Positions 63,336 to 64,000 of a stretch of DNA of 64,000 bases are shown in pieces. Positions within the stretch are counted from its first letter, which is position 1; every line of letters starts with the position of its first letter. The stretch is from Pseudoduganella rivuli (GTDB taxonomy: Bacteria > Pseudomonadota > Gammaproteobacteria > Burkholderiales > Burkholderiaceae_D). The position numbers were made by a program, and so were the translations under genes. Where the stretch lies: NCBI RefSeq assembly GCF_009674485.1, contig NZ_WKJJ01000028.1, forward strand, positions 1 to 64,000, read 5' to 3'. A model generated the notes under the pieces. That model saw only the letters and a program-made list of their open reading frames with translations. It was not told the origin of the DNA and did no database searches.

Positions 63336-64000
63336 TCAGTTGGCCTTGAACGTGCGCAGCGCGGCGGCAATCAGGCCGGGTTCCAGGCCCAGCGCCCAGC
63401 CGGCGCCGATGGCGGCCAGCACGGCTTCTTCGTTGCCCTTCTGGCCGGCCGGCATGCACGACAGCGGCAGCACCGCCACTTCGTTGGCGCCCGCCGCCAG
63501 TACAAAACCATTGTTGCGCATGAAGACGGCGCGTTCGCCATCCTGGCGGTGTTCGACGATGGCCGGGCTGTGTTCATCCAGGCCATAGAAGATCACGAAG
63601 CCGTCCGACAGGTCGGCCATTTCCACCACGCGCGGATCGCTTGCGTTCAGCACGGCGGCGCCTTCCGGCAGCACCACGTCGACCTGCGTGCGCAACACGC
63701 TGTACATGTCGTCCTCGTCGCGGATAAAGAATTCAGCCAGGTCTTCGTGGCCGCTGCTGTCGGTGACGATGCCCACCAGGCACTTGTCGTACGCCAGGCC
63801 TTCGGTCAGGATCATGCGGTTGCCGTTATGGAAGACCGCCGCCTCGACGTTACGGTTCAACAGCAGGCGCTGGCCCGATTCCCAGGCCGACAGCGGGCCG
63901 CGCGGCACTTTGCGGCCGTTCAGGTAAATACCCTCTTCGCAGCCCAGGCCCGTCATCTTGCCGGACACTTGCAGCAGCCATGCCGTCAGTTTCGCGATCA
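63336..64000 (-). CDS. Second cyanophycin synthetase (CphA'-like), partial
   Basis: The frame runs off the window end. The visible 221 residues end at LIAAALRTFKAN. They match the Mur-ligase-like middle domain of CphA (for example GCEEGIYLNGRKVPRG, NRNVEAAVFHNGNRMILTEGLAYDKCLVGIVTD, VLNASDPRVVEMADLSDGFVIFYG). The protein lacks the C-terminal Mur domain present in the neighbour, as in the shorter CphA'/CphA2 type described in betaproteobacteria and cyanobacteria. Only 27 bases separate it from cphA, so both are co-transcribed. Confidence 0.88.
   Translation of the reverse strand, partial: IAKLTAWLLQVSGKMTGLGCEEGIYLNGRKVPRGPLSAWESGQRLLLNRNVEAAVFHNGNRMILTEGLAYDKCLVGIVTDSSGHEDLAEFFIRDEDDMYSVLRTQVDVVLPEGAAVLNASDPRVVEMADLSDGFVIFYGLDEHSPAIVEHRQDGERAVFMRNNGFVLAAGANEVAVLPLSCMPAGQKGNEEAVLAAIGAGWALGLEPGLIAAALRTFKAN

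Overview
The window is a stretch of bacterial chromosome, GC-rich (roughly 60 percent by eye). It most resembles a betaproteobacterium of the Oxalobacteraceae (Massilia, Duganella or Janthinobacterium type). The pointers are the gene order trigger factor-clpP-clpX-lon-hupB-tRNAs-ppiD, paired cyanophycin synthetases, the hpnCDE cluster and many GGDEF/EAL proteins. The genus is inferred from gene content and protein flavour, not from a marker search. Most genes are ordinary chromosomal genes. There is no prophage, CRISPR array, rRNA operon or conjugative element.

Layout. 1-9.4 kb: protein quality control on the minus strand (tig, clpP, clpX, lon, hupB, ppiD) with four tRNA genes (two Asp, Val, Leu). 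9.5-13.8 kb: a two-gene RND efflux pump. 14-17.2 kb: hpnC-hpnD-hpnE, which makes squalene from farnesyl diphosphate, with a pair of inverted REP-like hairpins between hpnD and hpnE. 17.3-19.8 kb: a tiny hydrophobic peptide, a DUF1700-type membrane protein, a DUF2807-type surface protein and an SRAP (YedK-like) protein. 19.9-21.9 kb: five small, poorly conserved proteins, most of them secreted or membrane-bound. 21.9-26.1 kb: a flavoprotein and a large GGDEF-EAL protein with degenerate catalytic motifs. 26.4-33.6 kb: an SRPBCC protein, then thrC-moeA-moaD, then serine and threonine catabolism (sdaA, tdh-like, kbl) facing a divergent XRE-cupin regulator. 34.4-35.1 kb: a small XRE regulator coupled to a membrane protein under a promoter covered by two operator copies. 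35.1-39.3 kb: glpK-glpD with divergent glpR and operator-like repeats. 39.3-41 kb: a lone TnpB-type RNA-guided nuclease gene beside a frameshifted secreted-protein remnant. 41.4-42.8 kb: an ammonium transporter with a recognisable sigma-54 promoter and NtrC-like sites. 42.8-47.6 kb: two secreted peptidases. 47.7-52.8 kb: c-di-GMP proteins, one coupled to a periplasmic cupredoxin. 52.8-56.4 kb: a metal-uptake operon (small Cys protein, porin, solute-binding protein, permease) with no ATPase gene in view. 56.5-60.7 kb: exonuclease, YegD-like Hsp70, LacI-type regulator and two small proteins. 60.7-64 kb: cphA and the 3' end of a second cyanophycin synthetase.

The themes are central physiology plus nitrogen (amt, cyanophycin, threonine/serine) and carbon (glycerol) metabolism. 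The most informative parts are the regulatory sequences: several intergenic regions carry well-formed operators or promoters that match the regulator encoded next to them. I did not find one clearly novel multi-gene defence or biosynthetic system. The best candidates for new biology are the lone TnpB locus, the ATPase-less metal transporter operon, the cupredoxin/c-di-GMP pair, the XRE-membrane protein module, and the small leader ORF coupled to glpD.
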